Source: Guillardia theta CCMP2712 (taxonomy: Eukaryota; Cryptophyceae; Pyrenomonadales; Geminigeraceae). From it: a DNA stretch of 64,000 nt. The notes below the pieces were generated by a model. The model saw only the letters and a list, made by a program, of their open reading frames with translations. It made no database searches and was not told the origin of the DNA. Positions within the stretch are counted from its first letter, which is position 1. The number at the start of each line of letters is the position of its first letter. The translations under genes and the position numbers were made by a program. Shown piece after piece: positions 63,544 to 64,000 of the stretch. Where the stretch lies: NCBI RefSeq assembly GCF_000315625.1, contig NW_005434654.1:494632-558631 (forward strand), in the 5' to 3' direction.

Positions 63544-64000
63544 TCAATCGTCATCGATGCTTTCGGATTCTTTCGGTCGCTTCGTTCTCGACTTCAAGTC
63601 TTCGATCTCCTTGGGCGTGAGGTCTCGCATGCGCCCCCCACCCCTCTCAAGCTCCTCCTCTGTTGGTGGCTGGTTCCAAGGATATTGAGGATTAATCTCA
63701 GGGTCGAAGTCTTCATCCTTGTACATCGTCCACATTTGTGTCGAGTTTTGTACATCCTCGATGTAGACAGGTTCGGCATAACCGTACTTGCACCCTCTCC
63801 TCCTGCAATACTCGTTGGCAGCTTTTGTCCGCAATTCTTTGTATTCCTTTTCTCGTTCCTTGCAGATTGCGATGTGAGCGAGAAGCATCGAGCAATTCTC
63901 AATTTACCTCTCTCCATTTCTTGAACTCCCAGAAGTCAACGTCCGACCAGTTGTTCCAGTCACGACTTCTTTCATAGAAATCCTCCATGTCTTGAAAGCT
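63544..64000 (-). CDS. 3' part of a gene of unknown function, runs off the window
   Basis: From the window edge a first exon (about 64000-63907) reads MEDFYERSRDWNNWSDVDFW, EFKKWRE. A GTAAATT...CTGCAAG intron of about 50 nt leads to EREKEYKELRTKAANEYCRR, RGCKYGYAEPVYIEDV, MYKDEDFDPEINPQYPWNQP. The stop is near 63544, after an acidic end (ESESIDDD). The rich Trp/Tyr content and charged helices suggest a small structural or organellar subunit, but I do not recognise it. The 5' end lies beyond the window. It converges on the SET gene, with 72 nt between the stops. Confidence 0.7.

Overview
The window is nuclear DNA of a protist, most likely an alga. Nearly every gene is split by GT-AG introns, many only about 40-60 nt long. 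Coding exons keep frame across those introns. The gene set is eukaryotic: BEACH, PTEN, SET, PDZ, Sfi1-like repeats, a voltage-gated channel and an RWP-RK factor. RWP-RK factors are typical of the green lineage and of several protist groups. The compact genes, short introns often pyrimidine-rich on the coding strand, and GC-rich intergenic blocks would fit a cryptophyte such as Guillardia, but no rRNA or plastid marker proves this and the organism is an inference.

Layout. 0-4 kb: a secreted or type II membrane protein (+) converges on a many-exon gene of unknown function (-). 4.9-6.0 kb: a coiled-coil protein (-). 6.7-10.1 kb: a PH-domain voltage-gated cation channel with EF-hand (+). 10.2-12.3 kb: a leucine-rich-repeat protein (-). 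12.3-15 kb: a gene-poor stretch rich in TACCCC/GGGGTA words. 15.1-15.8 kb: an intronless unknown gene. 16.7-24.6 kb: a tandem array of seven copies (six intact, one 5'-truncated) of a 78-residue gene. 26.1-27.8 kb: a PhoD-like phosphatase (+), converging on a coiled-coil gene (-). 28.8-34.5 kb: a PDZ/coiled-coil protein built from dozens of tiny exons (+), converging on an Sfi1-like repeat protein (-). 36.3-38.8 kb: a second TACCCC-type region. 38.8-39.6 kb: an RWP-RK transcription factor. 39.9-40.7 kb: a QueC-like enzyme. 41-43.3 kb: a PTEN-family phosphatase (-). 43.6 kb: a decamer minisatellite. 44.3-44.8 kb: a 67-residue single-TM protein. 45.1-56.3 kb: a 3,426-residue BEACH protein (-) ending in a PX domain. 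57.4-61.6 kb: a double cyclic-nucleotide-binding/C2-like protein (+). 62.2-63.5 kb: a SETD9-like SET protein (+). The window ends inside a minus-strand gene.

The genes do not form one pathway. Themes that recur are phosphoinositide signalling and membrane recognition (PH channel, PTEN-like, PX-BEACH) and coiled-coil or centrin-type cytoskeletal proteins. The most unusual items are the tandem small-gene array with diverged promoters, the BEACH-WD40-PX architecture, the PTEN-like P-loop whose usual His is Met, and a QueC-type enzyme in a nuclear genome.
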